From a virus: a stretch of 64,000 nt of DNA. The notes beneath the pieces are model-generated. The model ran no database searches, was not told where the DNA came from, and was given only the letters and a program-made list of their open reading frames with translations. This document shows, one piece after another, positions 33,282 through 41,592 of the stretch; positions within the stretch are counted from its first letter, which is position 1, and each line of letters starts with the position of its first letter. A program made the translations under genes and the position numbers. Location of the stretch: positions 143,617 through 207,616 of IMG/VR virus record IMGVR_UViG_3300046171_000252, one strand, 5' to 3'.

Positions 33282-34078
33282 TTACGTTAGAAACTGAAAA
33301 TCCTGTTGCGATTGATTCTCCCGATCATATTGCACCAGCAGGAACGATTGTAGATAATCGCACGAATGTTGATTATGTAAATGCAGTAAAGAATTACTTT
33401 GATAGACCATTCAAAGTATTGGATATGGGATGTGCTGGAGCACAGATGATTGCAGATTATATTGATGCTGGATATGTTGCCGTAGGACTTGAGGGTTCTA
33501 CGCATGTTCTTACGGGTGCAGGGTCTCACAACTGGGACAAGTATCATAATAAGAATCTATTCAATGTAGATTTGTCAAAACCATTTCAACTGAAAGAAGA
33601 TGGTGGGGACATGAAGTTTGACTTTATCCATAGTTGGGATGTTGTTGAGCATATTCATCCTGATGATCTGGGTGTCTGGTTTGATAATGTTAAGAATCAC
33701 CTGACAGATGATGGTGTGTTCTGTTGTGTTCTTGCAACTACTCCTGATTATGAAATGAAAGATGGTGAACTTGTAATTCGTCATCGGTCAATGTTCAACT
33801 CTGCGGAGTGGGTCAACATCTTCTTTGATAATGGATTTGAACTCTGCGTTGAGAATAATTGGCACTCTTATCCTGTGGGTAGAAACTATCCCGACAGTGT
33901 AAAACCACAATGCTATCATGAAGCAGCAGGTGTAGTCGGAACAGAAAATGGATTATACTTTGGTTATCTCTTTGGTGATGCTCAGTTCAGCAACCATGAC
34001 AACAAAGGTGCAAACATTTATTTCTGTGTAAGAAAAAAACAAAACCACGAACAGCGTATTCCATCTAACTGGGACTGA
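33272..34078 (+). CDS. SAM-dependent methyltransferase, paralogue
   Basis: A 268-residue methyltransferase: FKVLDMGCAGAQMIADYI (SAM loop), VGLEGSTHVL and DFIHSWDVVEHIHPDDLG correspond block for block to the protein at 30765, so the two arose by duplication. ATG 33272 lies inside the kinase 3' end (10-nt overlap). Confidence 0.82.
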   Translation: MSLITLETENPVAIDSPDHIAPAGTIVDNRTNVDYVNAVKNYFDRPFKVLDMGCAGAQMIADYIDAGYVAVGLEGSTHVLTGAGSHNWDKYHNKNLFNVDLSKPFQLKEDGGDMKFDFIHSWDVVEHIHPDDLGVWFDNVKNHLTDDGVFCCVLATTPDYEMKDGELVIRHRSMFNSAEWVNIFFDNGFELCVENNWHSYPVGRNYPDSVKPQCYHEAAGVVGTENGLYFGYLFGDAQFSNHDNKGANIYFCVRKKQNHEQRIPSNWD

Positions 34079-34081
34079 ATT

Positions 34082-34585
34082 ATGAATCCATTTAAAGAGT
34101 ATATTGAAGTTCTTGAATGTGCCCACATGGGCAATGAGTTTGAGAAGTTTCAAGAAGCATTCAAAAATCACAGCAGAATTATCATCCTTGGCAACGGAGG
34201 TAGCAGTTCAGTTGCATCTCATATCTCTCAGGACTATATGAAGTTCAGGGGTAAGAAAGTTTCGATTCTTTCTGACCCATCCATGTTGACCATGCTTACA
34301 AATGATTTTGGGTATGAAAATGCATATCAAAAGTTTCTAGAGTATTATGTGGAGGATGAAACTCTTGTTGTTCTGATGAGTTCTGGTGGAGAATCAAAGA
34401 ATATTTTGAATTGTTTAACCTGGTGTGAAGAAAACAAGGTCAACTATGGTATTCTGACGGGGTTCTCTCCTGAAAATACTATTAGAACTAGGGCAACCAA
34501 TGCCCTTTGGAATTACTATATCTCTAGTCAAGACTATGGTGTGGTAGAATGTGTTCATCAGATTTTCCTGCACGGAGTCGTATGA
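34082..34585 (+). CDS. gmhA: Sedoheptulose-7-phosphate isomerase-like (SIS domain)
   Basis: A 167-residue SIS-domain protein. IIILGNGGSSSVASHISQDYM is the sugar-phosphate binding segment typical of GmhA, VVLMSSGGESKNI the second, and QDYGVVECVHQIFLH the C-terminal helix with the catalytic His position. GmhA converts sedoheptulose 7-phosphate to heptose 7-phosphate, the first step to activated heptose; it is slightly shorter than usual (about 190). Sedoheptulose 7-phosphate is also a substrate of the TalC transaldolase in this window. Confidence 0.82.
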   Translation: MNPFKEYIEVLECAHMGNEFEKFQEAFKNHSRIIILGNGGSSSVASHISQDYMKFRGKKVSILSDPSMLTMLTNDFGYENAYQKFLEYYVEDETLVVLMSSGGESKNILNCLTWCEENKVNYGILTGFSPENTIRTRATNALWNYYISSQDYGVVECVHQIFLHGVV

Positions 34586-35334
34586 GATATTGCTTTGATA
34601 TTGATGGCACACTTTGCCATACTCCTTGCAATCCAGATGGACATGGTATGAGGTATGAAGAAGCAACTTCATTTCCATGGATGGTTGGTCATGTTAATCG
34701 TCTTTATGATGAAGGACATTACATTATTATGATGACTGCTCGTGGAAGAGGGTCTGGAATTGATCATGGTGATTTGACTCGCAATCAACTTGCAATGTGG
34801 GGATACAAGTATCATGAACTTGAACCTATGTTTCATAAACCAACTGCGGACCTTTTTATTGATGATAAGGGTATTGATGTAAATGAGTGGTTAAAACAAC
34901 AACCACAAACTAAAGGTGTTATTGCCGGTGCATTTGATGTTATTCATCCTGGATACATTAGAATGTTTTCTGAAGCAAAACAATACTGTAATCATTTAAC
35001 TGTTGCTCTTCATGTTGACCCATCCACCGAAAGGTCTCATAAACTTTCACCGGTCCAATCTGCCGATGAGCGTAAAGAGATTCTTCTGGGAATGAAGAAC
35101 ATTGATGATGTTGTTCTTTATAATAATGAGGAAGAATATCTGTCCTATCTCAAGAGTGGTGATTATGAGATTCGTTTTCTTGGCACAGACTATAAGGATG
35201 GAACATATTCAGGTAAAGAAATAGACATTGATATTGTTTGGTTGGATAGAGAAAATCATAATTACTCTACTACAAAACTAAAAACAGATATTTTTAAATC
35301 AATTTTACCAAGGGCATCTGAGAACTATGATTAA
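34582..35334 (+). CDS. HAD phosphatase-nucleotidyltransferase fusion
   Basis: A 250-residue two-domain protein starting at ATG 34582 (ATGA overlap). Residues about 1-105 are HAD-like: YCFDIDGTLCHT (DxD nucleophile), IIMMTARGRGSG and DLFIDDKGID. Residues about 115-250 are a cytidylyltransferase-type domain: AGAFDVIHPGYIRMF (HxGH motif altered to HPGY), FLGTDYKDG and YSTTKLKTDIF. Next to GmhA- and HddA-like genes it could dephosphorylate and activate heptose, combining the GmhB and HddC/HldE steps; this assignment is inferred. Confidence 0.72.
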   Translation: MRYCFDIDGTLCHTPCNPDGHGMRYEEATSFPWMVGHVNRLYDEGHYIIMMTARGRGSGIDHGDLTRNQLAMWGYKYHELEPMFHKPTADLFIDDKGIDVNEWLKQQPQTKGVIAGAFDVIHPGYIRMFSEAKQYCNHLTVALHVDPSTERSHKLSPVQSADERKEILLGMKNIDDVVLYNNEEEYLSYLKSGDYEIRFLGTDYKDGTYSGKEIDIDIVWLDRENHNYSTTKLKTDIFKSILPRASENYD

Positions 35335-36223
35335 AAGTTTAGTAACTGGAGGAGCAGGATTCATCGGATCTAATCTGGTGGATGCATTACTTGAACAAGG
35401 ACACATGGTCGTATGTGTTGATAATGAAAGTGCAAGTAATGAAGAGTTCTATTGGAATAGAGATGCTATTAACATTAAGGCAGATGTAACTGATTATAAA
35501 ATAATGAGAAACTGCATGACAGACATTGATTATGTTTTTCATCTAGCAGCAGAGTCGCGTCTTCAACCTGCAATTGAGAATCCAATTGAAGCTATTGTAA
35601 AGAACTGCGTTGGAACTACAACTATTCTGCAGTGTGCCAGAGAAGCAGGTGTAAAGAAAGTTATGTATTCTTCCACTTCTTCTGGATATGGAATGAACTC
35701 ATATCCGAATGTTGAAACACAACCAGATGATTGTTTGAATCCTTACTCTGCATCTAAGGTTGCAGCAGAAAAATTCTGTAAGATGTATACAGATCTATAT
35801 GGACTTAAGACTGTTGTATTCAGATACTTTAATGTATATGGAGAAAGGTCTCCTGTCTTTGGTCAGTATGCTCCTGTCATTGGAATCTTCCTGAAGCAAA
35901 AGAACGAAGGTCAACCTCTTACTATTGTGGGTGATGGGTCTCAAAGGAGAGACTTTATTCATGTGAAAGATGTTGCTGCCGCAAATATTCTTGCCGCAAC
36001 TGCTGATATTCCTGAGGAGTATTATGGTCAGGTGTTTAATATTGGTAGTAGTGACAGCATTTCTATTCAGGAGATTGCAAATCTAATTTCAGATGATCAG
36101 GTTTATATTCCGAAGAGAGAAGGTGAAATGGAGACTACTTTTGCTAATATAGATAAGGCAAAAGAAATTCTTGGTTGGACTCCCAAGATTAATGTTTCGG
36201 ATTGGATTCGTGAAAACCTATGA
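35327..36223 (+). CDS. NAD-dependent sugar epimerase (GalE/WbpP-like)
   Basis: A 298-residue extended SDR: LVTGGAGFIGSNLVDALL, YSSTSSGYGM, PYSASKVAAEKFC (YxxxK) and FRYFNVYGERSP, then RRDFIHVKDVAAAN. This fits a UDP-hexose 4-epimerase or related enzyme. The usual SSSVYG is STSSGYG here. It overlaps both neighbours and supplies sugar nucleotide to the cluster; substrate not certain. Confidence 0.83.
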   Translation: MIKSLVTGGAGFIGSNLVDALLEQGHMVVCVDNESASNEEFYWNRDAINIKADVTDYKIMRNCMTDIDYVFHLAAESRLQPAIENPIEAIVKNCVGTTTILQCAREAGVKKVMYSSTSSGYGMNSYPNVETQPDDCLNPYSASKVAAEKFCKMYTDLYGLKTVVFRYFNVYGERSPVFGQYAPVIGIFLKQKNEGQPLTIVGDGSQRRDFIHVKDVAAANILAATADIPEEYYGQVFNIGSSDSISIQEIANLISDDQVYIPKREGEMETTFANIDKAKEILGWTPKINVSDWIRENL

Positions 36224-37131
36224 GCAAGTTTGTAGTATTGAAGTCTGCGGGACTGGGTAATAGAATTAAGTTATATGTGTCTTACCTGCAGAGGTATGAC
36301 GAACTTTTGATTGAAAAGGAACCTGACTTATATCTCTTTGAGAATTTCAAGTTATGTAATAAGGAAGAGGATATCAAAATCTATCCTTGGACTCATTCTG
36401 GATGGAGACTTCTAGTTAATGAAGATGAGGTTCAATACTGCGACAAATACAAAACTATAGATCAACTCTATAATGATACTCCACAATACTTTATTGATAA
36501 GTATCTTCCTGTATGGCAGAAGTTAAGAATTCAACCAGACATTCAAAAGATTATTGACGACTTTACGCAGGACTGGGACAAGGAAGATATGGTTGGAATC
36601 CATGTTAGAACTAATCTGCCACCAGTTGATGACGGAAGTCGTAGTGTCTGGATGGACTATGAAGGATTTGAGAAAGAGATTGAGAAGTATCCATCTACTC
36701 AGAAGTTTTTCCTTGCCACAGACCATGAACCAATAGTCGGATATTACAAGTCTAGATATCCTGGACAGATTATTACATTCCCTAGGAACGATATTGTTAG
36801 GCACGACAATCATACTGATAATGTGAGTCAGACAATCGGTGCATTTCTTGATATGTATTTGTTGTCTCAATGCTATAAGAAGTTGATTCTTACATGGGGA
36901 ACTTCTTTCTCGGAATGTTCCTGGTGGTTTGGTGGATGTAGAGCTGAAGTGGTGATGCCAACACTTTGGGACAAAATTCCAACAGACTTTTACGATATCA
37001 TTTACAATAAGAAGAATGTGTCCTATAATCTAGGAGGAGAATCAGTCTTTGCTGAGGGTTGTCGCACGTATGCTCCTCTCAGTTTCGGAAATAACTACAC
37101 TATCAAAAATTGGATGGTCCATCATGAATAG
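36220..37131 (+). CDS. Putative O-fucosyltransferase-like glycosyltransferase, paralogue
   Basis: A 303-residue paralogue of the protein at 29995: KSAGLGNRIKLYVSYL, MVGIHVRTNLPPVDD and LTWGTSFSECSWWFGG align with its three blocks. It is about 45 residues longer, with a C-terminal extension. The HVR motif suggests a GT-B enzyme using a GDP-sugar. Coupled by ATGA at its start; its stop lies inside the nadE start region. Confidence 0.63.
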   Translation: MSKFVVLKSAGLGNRIKLYVSYLQRYDELLIEKEPDLYLFENFKLCNKEEDIKIYPWTHSGWRLLVNEDEVQYCDKYKTIDQLYNDTPQYFIDKYLPVWQKLRIQPDIQKIIDDFTQDWDKEDMVGIHVRTNLPPVDDGSRSVWMDYEGFEKEIEKYPSTQKFFLATDHEPIVGYYKSRYPGQIITFPRNDIVRHDNHTDNVSQTIGAFLDMYLLSQCYKKLILTWGTSFSECSWWFGGCRAEVVMPTLWDKIPTDFYDIIYNKKNVSYNLGGESVFAEGCRTYAPLSFGNNYTIKNWMVHHE

Positions 37132-37879
37132 GATAGAAGACTACAACAAATTAAAAATAGGTATTGTAACCTGGATTAAAGATTATGTTGAAAAGAATGA
37201 GATTAAATCCCTTGTTATAGGAGTATCTGGAGGAATTGATTCTGCAGTAGTCTCTACCTTATGTGCAGAAACAGGACTACCAACCTATGTGGTTGCCATG
37301 CCTCTGCATTCTAAAATTGAAAATAGTACATTATCAAGTGATCATTGTAAATTTTTGCAAGAGAGATACGCCAACATCAGGCATAACCGAGTAGAACTGT
37401 CGGGTGTTTATGATCAGTTCATGCACAGTTTAACTTGGTGGACTGGTGATAAATTTAATGGCAATGAACTCTCCAATGCAAATACAAAGTCTCGTCTTCG
37501 TATGGTGACTCTGTATCAAATTGCCGGATCTGTTGGTGGCATCGTTGTCGGCACCGGTAATAAGGTTGAAGATTATGGTGTAGGATTCTACACTAAATAT
37601 GGTGATGGCGGTGTTGATATAGCACCCATCGCAGACTTATACAAAACTGAAGTATGGGAACTTGGAAAGCATCTTAATATAGATAAACGAATTATAGATG
37701 CAAAACCAACGGATGGTCTGTGGAATGATGGACGAACTGATGAAGATCAAATTGGTGCATCCTATGAGGACTTAGAACATGCCATGGAATATGGTAATGG
37801 TCCTGCCGTAAGAATCTTGCATGATTATAACTGCAAGAACAAGCATAAGATGAACCCTATTCCGACTTTTAAATTATGA
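37124..37879 (+). CDS. nadE: NAD synthetase (ammonia-dependent)
   Basis: A 251-residue NadE. IGVSGGIDSAVVSTLCAETG is the SGGxDS pyrophosphatase loop; NTKSRLRMVTLYQIAG, VVGTGNKVEDYGVGFYTKYGDG and IAPIADLYKTEVWELG are the other diagnostic blocks. It amidates deamido-NAD to NAD. I use ATG 37124 because the upstream in-frame start at 37049 is buried in the previous gene. An NAD-making enzyme inside a cluster full of NAD-dependent epimerases and a dehydrogenase is suggestive; NAD supply for infection in general is the alternative. Confidence 0.9.
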   Translation: MNRIEDYNKLKIGIVTWIKDYVEKNEIKSLVIGVSGGIDSAVVSTLCAETGLPTYVVAMPLHSKIENSTLSSDHCKFLQERYANIRHNRVELSGVYDQFMHSLTWWTGDKFNGNELSNANTKSRLRMVTLYQIAGSVGGIVVGTGNKVEDYGVGFYTKYGDGGVDIAPIADLYKTEVWELGKHLNIDKRIIDAKPTDGLWNDGRTDEDQIGASYEDLEHAMEYGNGPAVRILHDYNCKNKHKMNPIPTFKL

Positions 37880-38988
37880 AAATTGGACTTATTGGTGCAG
37901 GAAGACTTGGTATCTGTCTTGCTCTCTTGATTGAAAGAGCAGGATATGATGTCTTAGTGTCTGATATCAGAGAAGACTACGTTTCTAATCTGAATAAAAA
38001 GAGAATTAATACCAATGAACCGGGGGTCGGATGGTATCTCAAACAAACTGAAAGATTTGAAGCAACCACCGACAATCAACGTGTCATCAATGAGTGTGAT
38101 ATTATAATTTGTCTTGTTGCAACTCCTTCTCTTGATGATGGTTCTTATGATGTAAGTTCTGTCTGGAAAGTTGTTGAAGACTTCAAGAGTTCATCTGCAA
38201 AACTAAGTGGTAAAACTTTTATAGTTGGTTGCACGACAAATCCAGGTGACTGCGAACAATTTGCAGAACAATTAGATTCCTTTGGTATTGATGTTTTCTA
38301 TAATCCAGAGTTTATTGCTCAGGGTTCTGTCATCAAAGATTTGCAGAATGCAGACATGGTTCTGATTGGTGGTGAAGGTAAGTATCTTGAAGAGATTAAA
38401 CAGATCTACTTTAAGATTCAAGTCAGTGCACCAAAAATTTATACGATGAGCACTACTGCTGCCGAACTTGTAAAGTTGGCAGTCAATTGTTATTTGACTA
38501 CTAAGATTTCATATGCCAATATGGTGGGCGAGGTCATGTCTCTGTCCGGAATGGGAGATGAAATAGAAGATGTTTTATCTGCTATTGGTGCTGATAGTCG
38601 TGTCGGGTCTAAGTATCTTAAGTTTGGATATGGGTATGGTGGTCCTTGTCTTCCTAGGGACAATCGTGCCTTTGCTGCTCATGCTAAAAAACTTGGATTG
38701 GAATATAATCTTGGGTCAACCACAGATAAATTTAATACCGAACACAATAAGTTTTTGGTTGACTGGGTAGTTCGCAATAATGAAAAAGAACTTCCTTTTG
38801 CTTTTTCATATGTTTCATACAAAGAAGGAACCGATATTGTAGAAGAAAGTCAACAATATCGTCTATGTCTTGAATTATTAAATCTTGGTTATAAAGTTTA
38901 TGTTGTGGATGATCTTGTAGAATCCCAATGTGATGATAGAATTATTTGGGGAATCCCTTCTGAAGAAGTATTTTGGATTGAATTATGA
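37876..38988 (+). CDS. UDP-glucose/GDP-mannose dehydrogenase family protein
   Basis: A 370-residue NAD-dependent sugar-nucleotide dehydrogenase: IGLIGAGRLGICLALLIE (NAD site), VGCTTNPGDCEQFAEQL, FYNPEFIAQGSVIKD, ELVKLAVNCYLTTKISYAN (catalytic Lys/Asn) and GYGYGGPCLPRDNRA with the catalytic Cys. It would oxidise UDP-glucose or a related sugar to a uronic acid. Slightly shorter than bacterial Ugd (about 390-440). Coupled at both ends. Confidence 0.88.
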   Translation: MKIGLIGAGRLGICLALLIERAGYDVLVSDIREDYVSNLNKKRINTNEPGVGWYLKQTERFEATTDNQRVINECDIIICLVATPSLDDGSYDVSSVWKVVEDFKSSSAKLSGKTFIVGCTTNPGDCEQFAEQLDSFGIDVFYNPEFIAQGSVIKDLQNADMVLIGGEGKYLEEIKQIYFKIQVSAPKIYTMSTTAAELVKLAVNCYLTTKISYANMVGEVMSLSGMGDEIEDVLSAIGADSRVGSKYLKFGYGYGGPCLPRDNRAFAAHAKKLGLEYNLGSTTDKFNTEHNKFLVDWVVRNNEKELPFAFSYVSYKEGTDIVEESQQYRLCLELLNLGYKVYVVDDLVESQCDDRIIWGIPSEEVFWIEL

Positions 38989-39702
38989 ATGATATCGGAG
39001 ACAAAAATAAAGCAATACATAAACTCAAAGGACTTCCTCACATCTACTGCATCAATCTAGATGACAAGGTAGATAGATGGGAATCAATGGAGTCTCAGTT
39101 TAAGTATTGGGAGATTGAAAATTATACTCGTGTGTCTGCTTATGATGGTCGTGAGGATGATCTTGGTTCAATGTTGAAGGGACGTTATCCTGATAATATG
39201 TCTTCTGGCGAGGTGGGGTGTGTTACATCTCATCTCAAAGCACTCAAAGAATTTTTGGATTCTGATGAAAAATGTGCTCTTATTATGGAAGATGATTGTG
39301 ATATCAATACTGTTAGTTACTGGCCTTTTTCTTGGAAGAACTTCTTTTGCAAAGTTCCTTATGATTATGATGTAGTTCAACTTGCAATCATTAATCCTGC
39401 ACAGGTTAATGTAAAAATGCATAGAAGGTTTGTCAATGATTTTTCTACAGGCATGTTATTTAATTAATCGTCGGTATGCTCAGAAGTTGCTTGATCTTCA
39501 TACCAGAGGCGATAAATACAAACTTGACAATGGAGTTAAACCTCGTGCTGTTGCCGATGATTTGATTTACAATTCTGGTAATACTTTTGCCATTCCACTC
39601 TTTCTTTATAAGATAGAGTTGGGTTCAGACATTCATGATGCTCATGTTGATGTATTTCATAAAAGCAGTTATGAAGGGTCTATGGAACTTCTGGAAAAAT
39701 GA
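38985..39702 (+). pseudogene. Glycosyltransferase GT25-like, one-base frameshift
   Basis: The first frame shows YCINLDDKVDRWESM, GEVGCVTSHLKALKEFL and CALIMEDDCDIN, the three blocks of GT25 (LPS beta-galactosyltransferase type). It stops early at 39467 after STGMLFN, while the next frame continues from STACYLINRRYAQKLLDLH to 39702. ACAGGCATG at 39450-39451 has one extra G compared with ACAGCATG. With this corrected the gene encodes about 238 residues. Last gene of the glycan cluster. Confidence 0.78.
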
Positions 39703-39787
39703 TGCATCATCTATTGAGGACTGGGATGGTCTGTTTGACTATGACCCATACTTTGGAACACTTCCTCCTGGATGGGAGGGCAAATGA
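39671..39787 (+). CDS. Tiny acidic/aromatic protein, 38 aa
   Basis: ATG 39671 (inside the GT25 3' end) to TGA 39787 encodes MKGLWNFWKNDASSIEDWDG followed by a Pro/Gly/Tyr-rich tail. The stop overlaps the next start. No family is recognised; coding is supported by packing only. Confidence 0.45.
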   Translation: MKGLWNFWKNDASSIEDWDGLFDYDPYFGTLPPGWEGK

Positions 39788-39960
39788 TGAATGATGATAG
39801 TGTAAATGATCTATGGGAAGATATGGCACGACTCAATATGCTTTATGAAGAGTTGTGCTGGGATCACGATGATGTCCTTGAATTTGTTCCTGACTATAAT
39901 GAGGACGTAATTGTCATCCGGAACAAAAGCAGGAAAAAATCATCCAGGCACAGGGGTTGA
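39784..39960 (+). CDS. Small conserved protein upstream of psbA, 58 aa
   Basis: I choose ATG 39784 (ATGA overlap); 39787 and 39772 are alternatives. The protein has an acidic helical start (NDLWEDMARLNMLYEELCWD) and a basic end (RNKSRKKSSRHRG). I recall similar short proteins in cyanophages, without function. Its TGA stop is inside the TTGACA of the psbA promoter. Confidence 0.6.
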   Translation: MMNDDSVNDLWEDMARLNMLYEELCWDHDDVLEFVPDYNEDVIVIRNKSRKKSSRHRG

Positions 39961-39985
39961 CAGAGACCCAAAACAGTGGTATTAT
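39957..39985 (+). promoter_or_regulatory. Host-type promoter of psbA
   Basis: TTGACA (39957-39962), 17-nt spacer, TATTAT (39980-39985) with an upstream TGG resembling an extended -10. The TGA of the -35 box is the preceding gene's stop codon. Confidence 0.78.
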
Positions 39986-39990
39986 AAATA
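39983..39990 (+). promoter_or_regulatory. T4-type late promoter box overlapping the psbA promoter
   Basis: Exact TATAAATA overlapping the last three bases of the TATTAT box, so psbA could be expressed from both an early host-type and a late start within a few bases. Confidence 0.65.
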
Positions 39991-40081
39991 AGTCAGCAGG
40001 TTAAGGAACCAACACATTTCTTAACAAGTCTTCACACCCCTCAAACCAAGACCTATAGGGTGTATAAAAACGTCTTTCATA

Positions 40082-40104
40082 CCTGTATCTAAGGGTGATA
40101 CAGG
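40082..40104 (+). promoter_or_regulatory. Hairpin in the psbA 5' leader
   Basis: CCTGTATC (40082-40089) and GATACAGG (40097-40104) form a perfect 8-bp stem with a 7-nt loop in the 160-nt psbA leader. An upstream CACCC/GGGTG pairing near 40034-40060 may extend the fold. A role in mRNA stability or translation control is possible but unproven. Confidence 0.5.
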
Positions 40105-40153
40105 AATAGTAAAACCATCATTTCCCTGATGATCTTACTTTTTTTTCAGTACA

Positions 40154-41239
40154 ATGGCTAACGCTACACTTCAACAAAATCAATCCCAATCGTCATGGAA
40201 TAACTTCTGTGATTGGGTCACAAGCACTGACAACCGTCTGTATGTCGGTTGGTTCGGAGTCCTCATGATTCCAACTCTGCTTGCTGCTACAAAATTTGCT
40301 TCATCGTTGCATTCGTTGCTGCTCCTCCTGTGGACATTGACGGCATTCGCGAACCAGTTGCTGGTTCACTCATGTATGGAAACAACATCATTTCTGGTGC
40401 TGTCGTCCCCTCTAGCAACGCAATCGGTCTCCACTTCTACCCCATCTGGGAAGCTGCATCTTTGGATGAATGGCTTTACAATGGCGGTCCTTTCCAACTG
40501 GTTATCTTCCACTTCCTTATCGGCATCTATGCATATATGGGACGTGAGTGGGAACTCTCTTACCGTTTAGGTATGCGTCCATGGATCTGTGTTGCATACT
40601 CTGCACCAGTCGCTGCTGCGAGTGCAGTATTCCTCGTCTATCCTTTCGGTCAAGGTTCTTTCTCTGATGCTATGCCTCTTGGTATCTCTGGTACTTTTAA
40701 CTACATGCTTGTATTCCAAGCAGAACACAATATCCTTATGCACCCGTTCCACATGCTCGGTGTTGCTGGGGTATTCGGTGGATCTTTGTTCTCTGCTATG
40801 CACGGAAGTCTCGTTACTTCCTCGCTTGTTCGTGAAACGACTGAAACTGAGTCACAGAACTATGGTTATAAGTTCGGTCAAGAGGAAGAGACCGTACAAC
40901 ATCGTTGCTGCCCACGGGTACTTCGGTCGCTTGATCTTCCAATACGCATCATTCAACAACTCCCGTTCCTTGCACTTCTTCCTTGCTGCATGGCCTGTTG
41001 TCGGCATCTGGTTCACCGCACTTGGCGTCTCCACGATGGCATTCAACCTGAACGGTTTCAACTTCAACCAGTCCATCCTTGATGGTCAGGGTCGTGTGTT
41101 GAACACCTGGGCAGACGTTCTGAATCGTGCTGGTCTTGGTATGGAAGTTATGCATGAGCGTAACGCACACAACTTCCCACTCGACCTTGCTGCTGCTGAG
41201 TCAACTCCTGTTGCACTCACCGCACCCACAGTCGGTTGA
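40154..41239 (+). pseudogene. psbA: Photosystem II D1 protein, broken by two apparent indels
   Basis: D1 binds the electron-transfer cofactors and Mn cluster of photosystem II; phage copies replace the rapidly turned-over host D1 during infection. All of D1 is present over three frames: the N-terminus to LLAAT, then [16 protein letters not shown] through FGQEEET, then [16 protein letters not shown] to the C-terminus [20 protein letters not shown] with the Mn-ligand His/Glu/Asp. ACAAAATTTGC at 40291-40294 has two extra A, and ACCGTACAAC at 40894 one extra G. Removing three bases gives exactly 360 residues, the normal D1 length, so sequence error is likely. A terminator follows. Confidence 0.93.
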
Positions 41240-41266
41240 TATATCTGCTATAATTAATAGGAAGCA

Positions 41267-41295
41267 AGGGGGGTCTTCGGATCCCCTCTTTTTTT
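41267..41295 (+). terminator. Terminator of psbA
   Basis: A G-rich stem (AGGGGG...TC with GATCCCCT, TTCG tetraloop) followed by a run of seven T, beginning 28 nt after the psbA stop. Confidence 0.88.
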
Positions 41296-41328
41296 ACTTA
41301 CAAATGTTAAGTTTAATTACTTATTCTC

Positions 41329-41592
41329 ATGAACGGAAAATTAGATCCAGAAGAAAGAATCTTGGATGATGTCTTACCAGAACCACCGAAATGGTTTTCT
41401 CAAACTTCTGACGAACCATATGATAGACATCACTATCGATTTGTGTATTCAGACGGTCAAAGTAAAATCTTTGAGAGTTATGAACGAGCACAACAAGAAT
41501 GGTTCAATCTTCCAACAGTATTCAAATCTCATATAGAAGTTTTGGATATTAAAAACAAAAAACAAAAAAATTTAAAAGGAGGTTTTAAATAG
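41329..41592 (+). CDS. Hypothetical protein between psbA and psbD, 87 aa
   Basis: An 87-residue acidic/basic protein ([36 protein letters not shown]; a Lys-rich end). It reads like a small soluble domain with no known motif. Its last codons contain the AAAAGGAGG ribosome site for psbD, and its TAG overlaps the psbD GTG start, so the two are co-translated. Confidence 0.7.
   Translation: MNGKLDPEERILDDVLPEPPKWFSQTSDEPYDRHHYRFVYSDGQSKIFESYERAQQEWFNLPTVFKSHIEVLDIKNKKQKNLKGGFK

Noticed and set aside
40290-40900. Group I intron or intein in psbA, as seen in some cyanophages
   Set aside because: Only two and one extra bases separate the D1 frames; there is no inserted segment.
40567-41170. Long open frames on the minus strand across psbA
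   Set aside because: Shadows of the conserved D1 coding sequence; no ribosome site and no recognisable protein.
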